Origin: CALNBC01 sp040768925
GTDB lineage: Bacteria > Bacillota > Clostridia > Christensenellales > CALWSW01
NCBI GenBank assembly: GCA_040768925.1
Contig: JAXGLZ010000001.1
Location: 930,001 to 994,000, forward strand
Direction of reading: 5' to 3'
Length of the DNA: 64,000 bases
Shown here: in pieces, positions 50,422-58,785 of the stretch
Layout: each line of letters starts with the position of its first letter
How positions within the stretch are numbered: the stretch's first letter is position 1
Program-made: the position numbers and the translations under genes
The notes under the pieces: generated by a model
The model's input: the letters and a program-made list of their open reading frames with translations, nothing else
Database searches by the model: none
Told to the model about the DNA's origin: nothing

Positions 50422-51180
50422 TCACATCCTTTTTGATACGGGTATTATGTTGATGCCCAGTTGGTCGAGCTTTTCTTTTTCTTCGGCGGTGAAGTCCTTA
50501 TCCGTGATCACGCCGTCGTAAGCGCTCAGGCTGTTCACCCGCATCAGCGCCTGGCGGTAAAACTTCGATCGGTCGACCACCAGATAGCGGCTGTTGGCGT
50601 GCTCGCAGATCGTTCTTTTCATCACGGCCTTTTCCGCCGTCGGGGTGAGTATGTTGAAATTCGCGTCGATCGAATGCGCGCCGAAAAAAGCCGTGTTCAC
50701 ATACAGGTCCCGCATCATCATATTTACAAAAACACCGATCGTGCTGCCCGTCGCTTTTTGGATCAAGCCCCCGCAGATCACCGACTCAACGTCGGTCTGA
50801 TTCAGAAAGTAGGCGATTTCCAGATCGGTGGTGATTGCCGTAATGTCTTTTTTTGACGGCAGCAGCTTTGCGATCTCATAGACCGTCGTGCCGGCGTCGA
50901 GAAAAACAGTGTCGCCGTCTTGCACGAATTCGATGGCCTTTTGGGCGATCCGCTTTTTTTCATCCGCGTGGGCGCACTTTTTTTCCTGATAATTGGTTTC
51001 CTTGCGGATCACGGCGCCGCCGTGGCAGCGCTCGATGATGCCCTCCTGATCGAGCTTCGCAAGGTCGCGGCGGATGGTCATCACGCTGACGTCGAATTCC
51101 TTTGCCAGCGTTTCGACGGCGGCGGACCCCGTTTGCTTGATGATTTCCGCAATGCAGGCGTATCTTTCGGATGGAAGCAT
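50422..51180 (-). CDS. DeoR-family transcriptional regulator
   Basis: A 252-residue sugar-phosphate-responsive repressor. The N-terminal helix-turn-helix reads LAKEFDVSVMTIRRDL followed by GIIERCHGGA, the classic DeoR signature. The C-terminal sensor domain contains VFLDAGTTVYEIAK. ATG 51180 is used as start; TTG 51186 is possible. As it lies inside the kinase/dehydrogenase operon it probably controls that operon in response to a phosphorylated acid sugar. Confidence 0.9.
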   Translation of the reverse strand: MLPSERYACIAEIIKQTGSAAVETLAKEFDVSVMTIRRDLAKLDQEGIIERCHGGAVIRKETNYQEKKCAHADEKKRIAQKAIEFVQDGDTVFLDAGTTVYEIAKLLPSKKDITAITTDLEIAYFLNQTDVESVICGGLIQKATGSTIGVFVNMMMRDLYVNTAFFGAHSIDANFNILTPTAEKAVMKRTICEHANSRYLVVDRSKFYRQALMRVNSLSAYDGVITDKDFTAEEKEKLDQLGINIIPVSKRM

Positions 51181-51204
51181 GTTCAATCAATCTTTCTTTC
51201 TTTA

Positions 51205-51247
51205 TTTTCTCCCCCTCCCGCCCGAAAATGGGGAAAGGGGGAGAAAA
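51205..51247. other. 12-bp perfect inverted repeat between cyclase and deoR-type gene
   Basis: TTTTCTCCCCCT (51205-51216) pairs with AGGGGGAGAAAA (51236-51247). No T run follows on the coding strand, so it is more likely an mRNA-stabilising or processing structure, or an operator, than a terminator. Confidence 0.55.
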
Positions 51248-51263
51248 AGCGGTCGTTCGTCCA

Positions 51264-51929
51264 TCAGTCCTCGTAAATGGTGGCGTAGGCCCTGCACGGC
51301 GAGCCGCCAAAGCCCTGCAGCCTGAGGGGAACGGCGGTCAGCTCAAATTCCTTGTATTGCCGGATTTCTTCCGGGAAGAGGATTTCTTCCAGCAGCCAAA
51401 CGCCGTTGGGCAGCAACACTTCGTGGCAGGGACGGCCTGTTCCTTCATACCAGCCGCCCATGCTCATGCCGTCGATGCCGACGCCCTTGACGCCCTTGTC
51501 CAGCAGCCACTTCGCGCCTTCACCGGTCAGATAGGGCCAATCGGCATAATACTCCTTCGAGAATCCACGCTTGCCCGACCAGCCTGTGTTCAGCAGCACG
51601 ATGCTGCCCTTTTTGATCTTGCAGGCATAGGGTTCCAGATCTTTCGGACCGATGGCATGGCAGGCTTCAACCCCGACGAGATCGACGAGCACGGCAGGGC
51701 CGATGAAGGCCTCGATCGGAATCTGGTCGATGGTTTCCATGCCGGCGAAAAAGTGGAAGGGTGCGTCGAGGTGTGTGCTGGTGTGGGAGTTGCACTTGAG
51801 GATTTCCGAGGTGTAACCGTCGATGCCGACGACAGTCTCGTGGTGGACTTCTGTCGCGGCATAGGTCGGCCAGCCCGGGCAGTTGTGGAAAATCGGCTGC
51901 GTAAGATCGATAATCTTCTTGATTTTCAT
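51264..51929 (-). CDS. Cyclase family protein (kynurenine formamidase-like metallohydrolase)
   Basis: A 221-residue metal-dependent hydrolase. The family's zinc-binding motif is intact as HTSTHLDAPFHF. IDLTQPIFHNCPGWP near the start is also characteristic. Relatives include kynurenine formamidase and isatin or lactone hydrolases. Next to acid-sugar genes, hydrolysis of a lactone or amide to a free sugar acid is an attractive role, but unproven. The start follows GGAGG at eight bases; the long in-frame extension upstream is untranslated leader. Confidence 0.85.
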   Translation of the reverse strand: MKIKKIIDLTQPIFHNCPGWPTYAATEVHHETVVGIDGYTSEILKCNSHTSTHLDAPFHFFAGMETIDQIPIEAFIGPAVLVDLVGVEACHAIGPKDLEPYACKIKKGSIVLLNTGWSGKRGFSKEYYADWPYLTGEGAKWLLDKGVKGVGIDGMSMGGWYEGTGRPCHEVLLPNGVWLLEEILFPEEIRQYKEFELTAVPLRLQGFGGSPCRAYATIYED

Positions 51930-52025
51930 GATGACTTCCTCCGTTTTGGTCGGTTTTGTTTGCGTCACAGGGGAAACTCGTTTGAAATGTGATCTTTTGT
52001 GTTTAGTTTCGTTCCCTTTTGTTTT

Positions 52026-52054
52026 ATTATAAAACTCTGCCGATGGGGAGTCAA
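52026..52054 (-). promoter_or_regulatory. Promoter of the cyclase-DeoR-kinase-PdxA2 operon
   Basis: On the minus strand TTGACT (52049-52054) and TATAAT (52026-52031) are 17 bases apart, about 95 bases before the cyclase start. Confidence 0.75.
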
Positions 52055-52267
52055 CCATGTTTTTACAATCCGTATAGAAATAATTGCGGCATAAACATGC
52101 ATCGCCGCGTATGTCCGCCCAATATATTCCGCACCCGGCGCAAGCGGGGCGCAGGGCGCGTCGGGTTTGAACGTTCGCCACCACTTGGACGAGCCCCGCC
52201 GAAGCTGCCGTCATGCGGAGGGAGCGGCTTACAAAAATGAATCCGCTCAAAAAAGACCGGTTTCAAT

Positions 52268-52306
52268 AACAAAAGCCATCCGCCAAAATTGCGGATGGCT
52301 TTTGTT
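52268..52306. terminator. Bidirectional terminator, 16-bp perfect stem
   Basis: AACAAAAGCCATCCGC (52268-52283) pairs with 52291-52306, loop of seven bases, with T-rich ends on both strands. Confidence 0.75.
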
Positions 52307-52440
52307 CGAATGTTGCCGAAACGATTTTACGCTAATTTGAGTAAAAGGCCAGGGGGGAACTCTGCGTGTCGAATGGACACATGACCGGCCAATAAGAGTG
52401 TTTCCGTAAAGGGTAAGTTAAGAGGGGGGGTTGACATAGC

Positions 52441-52475
52441 AAAACCCCGCGGACCTGGATTCCGCGGGGTTTTTC
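52441..52475. terminator. Bidirectional terminator, 13-bp perfect stem
   Basis: AAAACCCCGCGGA (52441-52453) pairs with TCCGCGGGGTTTT (52461-52473), followed by T residues. Confidence 0.75.
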
Positions 52476-52826
52476 GTTGCCCATGCGGTATCATTGCGAT
52501 AAAGGGGGAAACCGCATAGAATCAGGGTTGACAAATCCCACTTTTTTTCCGTTCTGGGTACCCATAAATACCGCGTTTACCCGGCTCCCCCCGCTTCATC
52601 CGGGCATATTCCGGTCATTCTCTTTTGCCCGGTCTTTCTGCAATAACACAATGCATTCATATTTGTGTACAGAAACATGCAGAGCGGCATCTTGGTTTTT
52701 TGCGTGGCTGGAAACATGTTTCATTTAAAAGACAAAAGGGACGCGGCCCTCTGATGCTGGTGGCGCGGCCCGGCGCAAGAAATGCCCGCCGAACGCCGTG
52801 CGGACGCCGGCCGGGCAAAGCAGACA

Positions 52827-53747
52827 TCAGGGGAACTGCGGTTCAATTTCGTTGTTGATCACCTGTTTTTGTATCCGCGCAATTTTGTCGTTTTCCAAAT
52901 ACATTAACAGGATGCGTTTGACCGCGCAATTATTTCTGAGCGCCAGCACAGCAGGAACGCAGAGATCGTGATCTTTTGCCGCTTCGAGCGGATGAAACCA
53001 GGCTCCATTCGAATGGAGCGTTTCATCCTTCGGATACACCAGGCAATCGATTTTATGTTCTAAAAACAAGGCCCTACTCGTCACAAACGCGCTTGTAATG
53101 AATTTTACATTCTTGGTATCCGCCAACAGTTGCTGGGTGAGCCGAAACTGATCGGTCGATTTCGGGTCGCTGGCGATGGTCATGCCGTCCTGCGGCTTCA
53201 CGATATCCTCTCCCCAGGAACAAAAAACGTATGGATTGGCATAGGTGCAGTTGCTCAGCGTCGCTATGACTTCGAGTTCGGGATCGGCAGTCGCGTGCTG
53301 AATGGCCGCGGACTTCGAGAGGACGACAAAATCGAAAGCGCCCCGCTTAAGCGCGTCGACGCGGTTGCCCGCCCCCATCATATAGGCAAAATTCAATGGA
53401 ACCGGGCAGTTTTGCATGCAGCAGGTAATTCCCGAGACCAGTCCGGAAAAGCTTTTCGTCCCGGGCATAGGCATCGTTCCGATGATAAAATTGATACCCG
53501 CAAGCTGAAACAGCGCAGCTTCGTTTACAGCCTTGATAAAGGTTCCTCTTTTGCCCAGCTTTTCAAGGACGACGGCGCCCTCGTCCTGCAGGACCTGCAG
53601 CGCTTTTTGCACGACTCCGCGGGATGCATTGACCATGGTTACGTATTCCTGGATCGTCGGAATACGGTCTCCTGTTTTTGCGCCGATCAGTTCCCGGGCG
53701 ATAATCGAAGTCGTCAGCCAGCTTTTTTTATATTGAGAATTATACAT
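52827..53747 (-). CDS. YhfZ-type transcriptional regulator, second copy
   Basis: A 306-residue protein with an N-terminal GntR-like winged helix (RIPTIQEYVTMVNASRGVVQ) and a C-terminal ligand-binding domain with VNEAALFQLAGIN and LKRGAFDFVVLSKSAA. It is distantly similar to the 31171-32106 product in the same layout. The start at 53747 has AAAGGG just upstream. It diverges from a promoter 193 bases away that carries a palindrome over its -10 box, a likely binding site for this regulator. Confidence 0.78.
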   Translation of the reverse strand: MYNSQYKKSWLTTSIIARELIGAKTGDRIPTIQEYVTMVNASRGVVQKALQVLQDEGAVVLEKLGKRGTFIKAVNEAALFQLAGINFIIGTMPMPGTKSFSGLVSGITCCMQNCPVPLNFAYMMGAGNRVDALKRGAFDFVVLSKSAAIQHATADPELEVIATLSNCTYANPYVFCSWGEDIVKPQDGMTIASDPKSTDQFRLTQQLLADTKNVKFITSAFVTSRALFLEHKIDCLVYPKDETLHSNGAWFHPLEAAKDHDLCVPAVLALRNNCAVKRILLMYLENDKIARIQKQVINNEIEPQFP

Positions 53748-53939
53748 ATTTCCCTTTATTCGTTTGCAATTAGTATTTTGCACACACTTTGTGCGTCATT
53801 TAAGGTTCTTTGGATTCTACCACAAAACTGCTTTTATGTAAATCAGAAAACCGTATGCATGAAATGTACGCCGGTATAGGCCTTTTTTTAGCCCAACCGC
53901 TTTAGAAAATGAACCCTTCAAAATATCGAAGAATTGGTA

Positions 53940-53980
53940 TTGACACAAGGATGGCAAATATGTATAATAAATTGTACATA
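53940..53980 (+). promoter_or_regulatory. Consensus promoter with an overlapping palindromic operator
   Basis: TTGACA (53940-53945), 17 bases, TATAAT (53963-53968): a perfect consensus. A palindrome of 9-base half-sites, TATGTATAA (53959-53967) and TTGTACATA (53972-53980), one mismatch apart, covers the -10 box. The half-site resembles GntR-type operators (GTAC core). A lone TATGTATAA on the minus strand overlaps the start codon of the divergent YhfZ-type gene. Confidence 0.75.
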
Positions 53981-54071
53981 TTAGCGGTGCAATTCAATGC
54001 TGCGGTCCGATCATACGATTCAATCACAAAACGCAACGGCACGACACCAAAAAACGCAGGAGGTAGAATCA

Positions 54072-54598
54072 TGGCAAAACTCAACGGGGGCATATTGCTT
54101 GCCCAAGCATTAAAAAAGGAGGGCGTTGAGTGTGTCTTCACACTGACAGGCGGACACATTATGCCGATCTTGTATGGCTGCCGCGACGCGGGCATCAAAG
54201 TCGTGGATGGCCGGCATGAAGGCGCCGTGTATCTTTTGACAAAGCGGAACAAGATCACGATCATCGAGATGCTGGGCCAGGTTGCCGCCGGCCAGGAGGC
54301 CTCGCACCGCACGCGCGACCTTGAGACCATGGAAAAGGGCGGCGTGAACATTCAAACCCTCGCCGCCGTGCAGAGCGTGTCCGACGCGGGCGTGGCTTAC
54401 ACCGACAAGGACGGGGCTTCCCGCTTTGCCGAAGCGGATCTGGTGGTGGTATCCACGGGGCAAAGGCCGGTCGGCGCGGACCTCGCCCTGGCGCTGGAGG
54501 AAAAAGGCATCAAAGTCACCCGCGCGGGCGACGCGATGGCAATAGGCAAGATCCTCGCCAATGTCCGGAGCGGCTTCCTTGCCGGGTACGACGCCTGA
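54072..54598 (+). pseudogene. Chimeric gene: TPP-enzyme N-terminus joined to old-yellow-enzyme C-terminus
   Basis: An open frame of 175 residues made of two unrelated parts. Residues 1-50 (LLAQALKKEGVECVFTLTGG, then VVDGRHE) are the N-terminus of a thiamine-pyrophosphate enzyme such as acetolactate synthase. From about residue 51 on (AVYLLTKRNKITIIEML, ASHRTRDLETMEKGGVN, ILANVRSGFLAGYDA) it is the C-terminus of a 2-enoate/2,4-dienoyl-CoA-reductase-type NADH:flavin oxidoreductase. The join keeps the frame. A large in-frame deletion between two neighbouring genes is the simplest cause. Promoter, ribosome-binding site (AGGAGG) and terminators are intact, so a protein may still be made, but neither parent activity should remain. 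Confidence 0.75.
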
Positions 54599-54625
54599 AA
54601 AAAGTGAAAAGCAGCTTGCAAACCG

Positions 54626-54657
54626 CAGAAACGCCTTTTAGGCGTTTCTGTTGCTTT
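54626..54657 (+). terminator. First terminator after the chimeric gene
   Basis: CAGAAACGCC (54626-54635) pairs with GGCGTTTCTG (54641-54650), followed by ttgcttt. Confidence 0.7.
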
Positions 54658-54691
54658 GGGGTGAAAACCTGCGTCTGTTTTGCCGAAATTA

Positions 54692-54743
54692 AACACCCAA
54701 ACCCCCCGCAAGTACTGAATTTGCGGGGGGTTTGGGTGTTTTG
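54692..54743. terminator. 20-bp perfect bidirectional terminator
   Basis: A 20-bp perfect stem (54692-54711 with 54721-54740, nine-base loop) rich in C/G with T-runs at the ends. It is the longest perfect hairpin in the window and follows another terminator by 35 bases. Confidence 0.75.
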
Positions 54744-54845
54744 GCCTGGAGGCAGAAGCACTGTTGGGGGGGCCGGTTTGGTTGTAGAAGTCCTAAAATA
54801 ATCTTTAATTTTATACCCTTTAATATGTGGATGTCAATATGGAAT

Positions 54846-54873
54846 TTGCATTATTCTTCTATTATGTTATAAT
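54846..54873 (+). promoter_or_regulatory. Promoter of the bL25/Ctc gene
   Basis: TTGCAT (54846-54851) and TATAAT (54868-54873) are 16 bases apart, about 95 bases before the start codon. Confidence 0.65.
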
Positions 54874-54967
54874 AGTCTGTGTCCGCATACGATGCCGTTT
54901 GAGGATATAGTAAGAATTCACAACCAAAAAGGAAAATGCTTCACAGACCAAGCAAAGGAGAATGATG

Positions 54968-55561
54968 ATGTATACTTTGAACGCGGAAAATCGAAATACG
55001 AACCTAAAGCCCAAACAACTGAGAAGAAAAGGAATCATTCCAGGCATTTTATATGGGAAAAACCTCAAGGAATCTTTAAGCATTCAGCTTTCCCAAGCGG
55101 AAGCCGCCCGTTTCTTAAAATCCAATTCTACGGGAAGCAAAGCCGAATTGGTGATTGGTGATAAAAAATTCCCGGCATTATTGCGGGAGGCCAATTACAA
55201 ACCGGCGACGGACGAGCTGGAGCATTTAAGTTTTCAAACTCTGCTGGCCGGAGAGATCATCACAAGCACGGCGAGGATCGTACTTGTGAACAGAGAAAAG
55301 GTTTCGGGAATGATTCAGCAGCCGCAATCCGAGATTTCCTATCGGGCGCTTCCGTCGCATCTCATTGATAAGATCGAAATTGATCTTGACGGGATGAAGG
55401 CGGGGGACAGCATGAGGGTCGGCGATCTCGACATCGTAAAGAATCCTGAGATTGAGATTCTGAGCCCGCTCGATACCATGGTGTTTTCTGTTGCCGATCC
55501 CCGTAAGCCGGTGGAAACGCCTGAAAACGATGATGAAGCGCCCGAAACCGAAAGCGAATGA
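54968..55561 (+). CDS. rplY: Ribosomal protein bL25 (general stress protein Ctc type)
   Basis: A 197-residue long-form bL25. The N-terminal 5S rRNA-binding domain has RRKGIIPGILYGKN, and the C-terminal TL5/CTC beta domain includes the segment LPSHLIDKIEIDLDGMKAGD. An acidic tail ends the protein. Three ATG codons stand in a row; the third (54968) has the best distance from AAAGGAG. It is monocistronic with its own promoter. Long-form bL25 in Firmicutes is often stress induced. Confidence 0.92.
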   Translation: MYTLNAENRNTNLKPKQLRRKGIIPGILYGKNLKESLSIQLSQAEAARFLKSNSTGSKAELVIGDKKFPALLREANYKPATDELEHLSFQTLLAGEIITSTARIVLVNREKVSGMIQQPQSEISYRALPSHLIDKIEIDLDGMKAGDSMRVGDLDIVKNPEIEILSPLDTMVFSVADPRKPVETPENDDEAPETESE

Positions 55562-55786
55562 AATATCATGGCGCCTTTTAGTACAGGCCGAATGCCCATA
55601 CGGTATAAAGCGCGCACAGTATTCTCTTGCGAATCAATGATAAAAGCGTGCCATAGCGCAACCCGCCGCGAAGGAGCCCCAAGAAGATGCTTAACGCATA
55701 GTTACCGTTAAAAAAGGGTTTGGACTGGCGTACCTCATGGGTGCGGGCGGGAAAAACGCTTTTTTATTATGGAAAGGAAACATAAA

Positions 55787-56566
55787 ATGCAGTTAGTCGG
55801 ACAGGCGGTCGCGCACAAAGTCTTTGGACAGGGGGTCATAACGGATTGCTCTGGCAATATCGTTACCGTCTCTTTTCTCCAAGGAGATAAAAAGTTCCTA
55901 TATCCGGATGCTTTTGCCGATTTTTTGATTCTTAAAAACAAGACTGGTCAAAGCAAAATCAATGCTATGTATGAAAGACGGCTGGAGGCGGAGACCGCGC
56001 GAAAACAAGCGCTTCAGGAAGAACAGGAGCGCCGTCAAAGGTTTCGCGCTTTAAAAATCACACCAACTTCTCAAGCGGCCTTTCATATTGATCTGAACGA
56101 ACTCGATGAAATTTTTTCATCCGGCGCGATATCGACCGGATGCTATTTAAGCGGCTATTCTAAAGGAAAACCGCGTATTCCAAGCAAGCTGAAGCCCAAT
56201 TCCGCCTGTTTGCTCACCGGATGCCCTGCCAATGCCCCAGAAAAAGAACGCAGGATCCTGGGCGCTTTTATGGTAAAGGATAGTTTTTGGGGAGACTTGT
56301 GCAAAAACGGAATGGTAGAGTGTCACGACGAATATAAAGTGCGTTTGCATTCAAATAAAAGTATGCTGTATTGGGATTATTTCGATCGCAGCGATCCTCT
56401 CCCGCGATGGGGGAACATGGTGTTCAAATACTTTCCAAACAGCACGATGCAGCGAATCCTGCTTGCTATGAAGAAAGTATTCCAGGACGCCGAAGAAAAA
56501 ACAGTCATTCACGAATTCTATCAATATTTCTGTGAGATAAACCGCTTGCCGCAATTAACGGAATGA
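55787..56566 (+). CDS. Conserved protein of unknown function with SH3-like N-terminus
   Basis: A 259-residue protein. The N-terminal about 50 residues (VAHKVFGQGVITDCSGN, then FLYPDAF) resemble small SH3-like barrels found in several Firmicute proteins. A charged helix, perhaps a coiled coil, follows (residues about 60-90, RRLEAETARKQALQEEQERR). The rest has no motif I recognise. The start at 55787 is set by AAGGAA about nine bases upstream. Function cannot be assigned. Confidence 0.7.
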   Translation: MQLVGQAVAHKVFGQGVITDCSGNIVTVSFLQGDKKFLYPDAFADFLILKNKTGQSKINAMYERRLEAETARKQALQEEQERRQRFRALKITPTSQAAFHIDLNELDEIFSSGAISTGCYLSGYSKGKPRIPSKLKPNSACLLTGCPANAPEKERRILGAFMVKDSFWGDLCKNGMVECHDEYKVRLHSNKSMLYWDYFDRSDPLPRWGNMVFKYFPNSTMQRILLAMKKVFQDAEEKTVIHEFYQYFCEINRLPQLTE

Positions 56567-56568
56567 GC

Positions 56569-56603
56569 AAAACCGCCGCCGCTTGAATCGGCGGGTTTGC
56601 TTA
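56569..56603 (+). terminator. Probable terminator of the unknown gene
   Basis: AAACCGCCG (56570-56578) pairs with CGGCGGGTTT (56589-56598) with one bulged G, directly after the stop codon. The T run is short. Confidence 0.5.
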
Positions 56604-56713
56604 AAAAATTCGGGGTGGATGATGATGATGGCGCATATGTTGTGTTCAAAAAGCCGTATCAGATATTCTTGTTGTCGCAGCGTTGTCAGCGTAAATCATG
56701 CCAGCGCCTCCTT

Positions 56714-56911
56714 TCAGAATAAATCGCAACCCTGTGACTTGAACTCCTCAATTTTTGCGAGCAGGAATTCGGTATCCACTTCCAAATAGTCCGCAAGGCA
56801 GTCAAGACAATAAAACGCTTTGGCTTCTTTACTGAGTAGCTTTTTGGTCAGCCCGATTTCATTTTTGCTAAGGGCTTCTTTTCCGCATACATAGCAGTTC
56901 TTTTTTTCCAC
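56714..56911 (-). CDS. Small zinc-ribbon-like protein
   Basis: A 65-residue protein with two CxxC pairs (Cys6-Cys9 in CYVC, Cys35-Cys38 in CLDC), the spacing expected of a small zinc-binding fold. The second half is an acidic helix. The GTG start has GGGG nine bases upstream. Similar small proteins of unknown role are common in Clostridia. It sits at the left edge of the decayed region. Confidence 0.65.
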   Translation of the reverse strand: MEKKNCYVCGKEALSKNEIGLTKKLLSKEAKAFYCLDCLADYLEVDTEFLLAKIEEFKSQGCDLF

Positions 56912-56915
56912 ACAA

Positions 56916-57480
56916 TTACCCCATTTCTACAGGGTCAGGTCTGACTGAAAACGCAGGGATGTCTTTCCCGCGATACTCCACATCAAGCAATCCCAACTGG
57001 TATTTAATCGTATCCCGCATTTTTCGCGCTCTATCGAGGCAGTACCGCTTGAATTCACGGACGGTAATATCATTTGCACTGCGGACTTGCGGGAAAAGCA
57101 GTTTCAAATAAGCGGTCGCAATTCGTTTTACCGCTTCTGTGTCTCGTGTATCTGCCGCTTCGGGGACTTCGATAAGTTCATCAACAATTGCACGATAACT
57201 CATATCGTCTTGTAGTTCATGCATAATTGAGCAGAAGTATTCGGAGTTCAACGCCCAGCCAGCAATCTTGAGGTCATCATTCATTCTTGGAATGTTCCAC
57301 CCTTTGATAAACCCGTGGAAACGCTCTATTAGAGCTGACTCGTGAAAGACGGTCGGCAACTCCTCGAACATATTGCCGAACCCATCCTCATCCATCGTTT
57401 CCTTCTTGATGTTACCGCAGAGGACAACACCGGCATCTCCATCAACGCGATGGGCGCCGATGTTGCAATACCCGTTTTCG
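56916..57480 (-). pseudogene. C-terminal fragment of a BrxL-type Lon-related protease
   Basis: About 185 codons match the C-terminal half of BrxL/Lon-related AAA+ proteins known from BREX phage defence: MFEELPTVFHESALIERFHG, GWNIPRMNDD and ADTRDTEAVKRIATAYLKLL. The AAA+ Walker motifs and the N-terminus are missing. The frame upstream of about 57480 continues into unrelated sequence. No other BREX gene (brxA, brxB, brxC, pglX, pglZ) is present, so this is a relic. Confidence 0.65.
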
Positions 57481-57499
57481 CAGAAGGACTTCCGTCCGC

Positions 57500-57720
57500 A
57501 CACGGAAACAGAAAAGCCGCCTGCGGTGGATGCCATTCTCCGATTCAGCAAAGAGAATCTGCATATCATGCGGGAATGGTGTGAGAAACTGACCCCGCTC
57601 AAGGAGAAATTGAACGGCGCGCCGCTCCCAATCGTCATCATGGGCGAGTGGGACGGCAAGATCTGCGATATCACGGCCAAGCGGCAAATCGTTCTTGTGG
57701 CACGCCAGCAGCCGGAGTAA
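57500..57720 (+). other. Partial plus-strand frame of unknown origin
   Basis: The end of a reading frame with protein-like composition (FSKENLHIMREWCEKLTPLK, then MGEWDGKICDITAKRQIVLV) begins where the BrxL fragment ends. No start codon with a ribosome-binding site is visible. It is probably the tail of a gene truncated at the same junction. I do not recognise it. Confidence 0.4.
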
Positions 57721-57818
57721 AAATCACCCGGGCGTTGGACGTTCCGGTAGACTTTCTCCCGCCAGAATGTGGTATACTGTTCATAACAAGCGAAACTCCA
57801 AGGAGAGGACTTTCCGGC

Positions 57819-58610
57819 ATGAAAGCATACGAAGAAGCGCTCAAACTATGGGCGGGATACGACGTGCAAACCCCCGCCGATTTGGATCTGCGCCTGGACA
57901 ACTTCCGGGTTCTGTTTGCCTATCATTCCGGCAAGATCGAAAATCCAGAGGTCACACTCCATGACACGCGAGAGATATTCGAAAACGGTCGGGCGATTGG
58001 CTTCTCTGGCAACCCCCGAACGCTGTTCGAGCAGCAGAACCAGAAACTTTGCTATGATTACCTTAAGCTGCTGATCGCCGCCCGCGCCCCGCTGACCGCC
58101 GAACTGGTCAAAGAAGTTCACGGTATCCTGACTGCCGGAACCTATGACGAGCACAGGTTCATTGAGCGCGGCGAACGGCCTGGCGCGTATAAGAAGCACG
58201 ATTTTGTCACAGGTCGGTATGAAGTCGGTTCCCCTCCGGGGGACGTTGAAGCCGGCCTGACCGCCCTGATCGACGAGGTCAACGCCTATCAGGGCGATCA
58301 GATTCTCAAGGCCGCGGCCTATTTCCATGCCGGGTTTGAGCATATTCACCCGTTCGCCGATGGCAACGGGCGCGTGGGCCGGACGCTGCTCAACTATTAT
58401 CTGCTCACTCACGGCCACCCGCCGCTGATCATCCACGACGAGGACAAAGGCGCTTACTACGACGCTCTGGAAACGTTCGACGCGCGGGAGGACTTGACTC
58501 CCCTGCTTGACGTGCTGAAGCACGAGACGGTAAAAACCTGGGAAGCAACCTTGACCAGGCAAAAGGGAGAAAAGCAGCCGAGAAAAAAGTTTGACGATTA
58601 TCAAAGGTAA
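57819..58610 (+). CDS. Fic-domain protein (AMPylase-type), self-inhibited class
   Basis: A 263-residue Fic protein. The catalytic motif is complete as HPFADGNGRVGR (about residues 186-197), so it should transfer AMP or a related group from a nucleotide to a target protein. Near the N-terminus SGKIEN (residues 37-42) fits the (S/T)xxxE(G/N) inhibitory helix of class II Fic proteins, so no separate antitoxin is needed. AAGGAGAGG precedes the ATG. It is the only full-length, undamaged enzyme in the decayed region. A terminator follows. Confidence 0.88.
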   Translation: MKAYEEALKLWAGYDVQTPADLDLRLDNFRVLFAYHSGKIENPEVTLHDTREIFENGRAIGFSGNPRTLFEQQNQKLCYDYLKLLIAARAPLTAELVKEVHGILTAGTYDEHRFIERGERPGAYKKHDFVTGRYEVGSPPGDVEAGLTALIDEVNAYQGDQILKAAAYFHAGFEHIHPFADGNGRVGRTLLNYYLLTHGHPPLIIHDEDKGAYYDALETFDAREDLTPLLDVLKHETVKTWEATLTRQKGEKQPRKKFDDYQR

Positions 58611-58623
58611 ATAAAAGCGAGAC

Positions 58624-58652
58624 AAACCCGCATCTACGGACGCGGGTTTTTT
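58624..58652 (+). terminator. Terminator of the fic gene
   Basis: AAACCCGC (58624-58631) pairs with GCGGGTTT (58642-58649), ending in TTTTTTA. Confidence 0.7.
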
Positions 58653-58686
58653 ATATGCCCAAATCATTCCAAGGAGGTAAAAAACA

Positions 58687-58785
58687 ATGACCCGTGTCAG
58701 TCAGGAACAGATCCAAAACGCAAAGCAATACGATCTAATGACCTATTTTCAATGCGCAAAGCTGGTTGATAAAGCCCGTATATAA
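58687..58785 (+). pseudogene. N-terminal fragment of a DUF3991/TOPRIM mobile-element protein
   Basis: MTRVSQEQIQNAKQYDLMTY is the typical start of DUF3991/TOPRIM proteins carried by integrative elements, and it keeps a strong ribosome-binding site (AAGGAGG). The match ends near codon 22, where the sequence runs into the minus-strand ABC gene fragment. This is a rearrangement junction. Confidence 0.6.

Larger units (their letters stand above)
52055..52826. other. Long intergenic region with two strong bidirectional terminators
   Basis: No gene is recognised in about 770 bases. Two perfect terminator hairpins stand out, at 52268-52306 and 52441-52475. The 134 bases between them are thus isolated from outside transcription; I see no clear promoter there. 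Confidence 0.5.

Noticed and set aside
52477..52728. 83-codon plus-strand frame after the second terminator
   Set aside because: No ribosome-binding site, no conserved features, and composition typical of random sequence.
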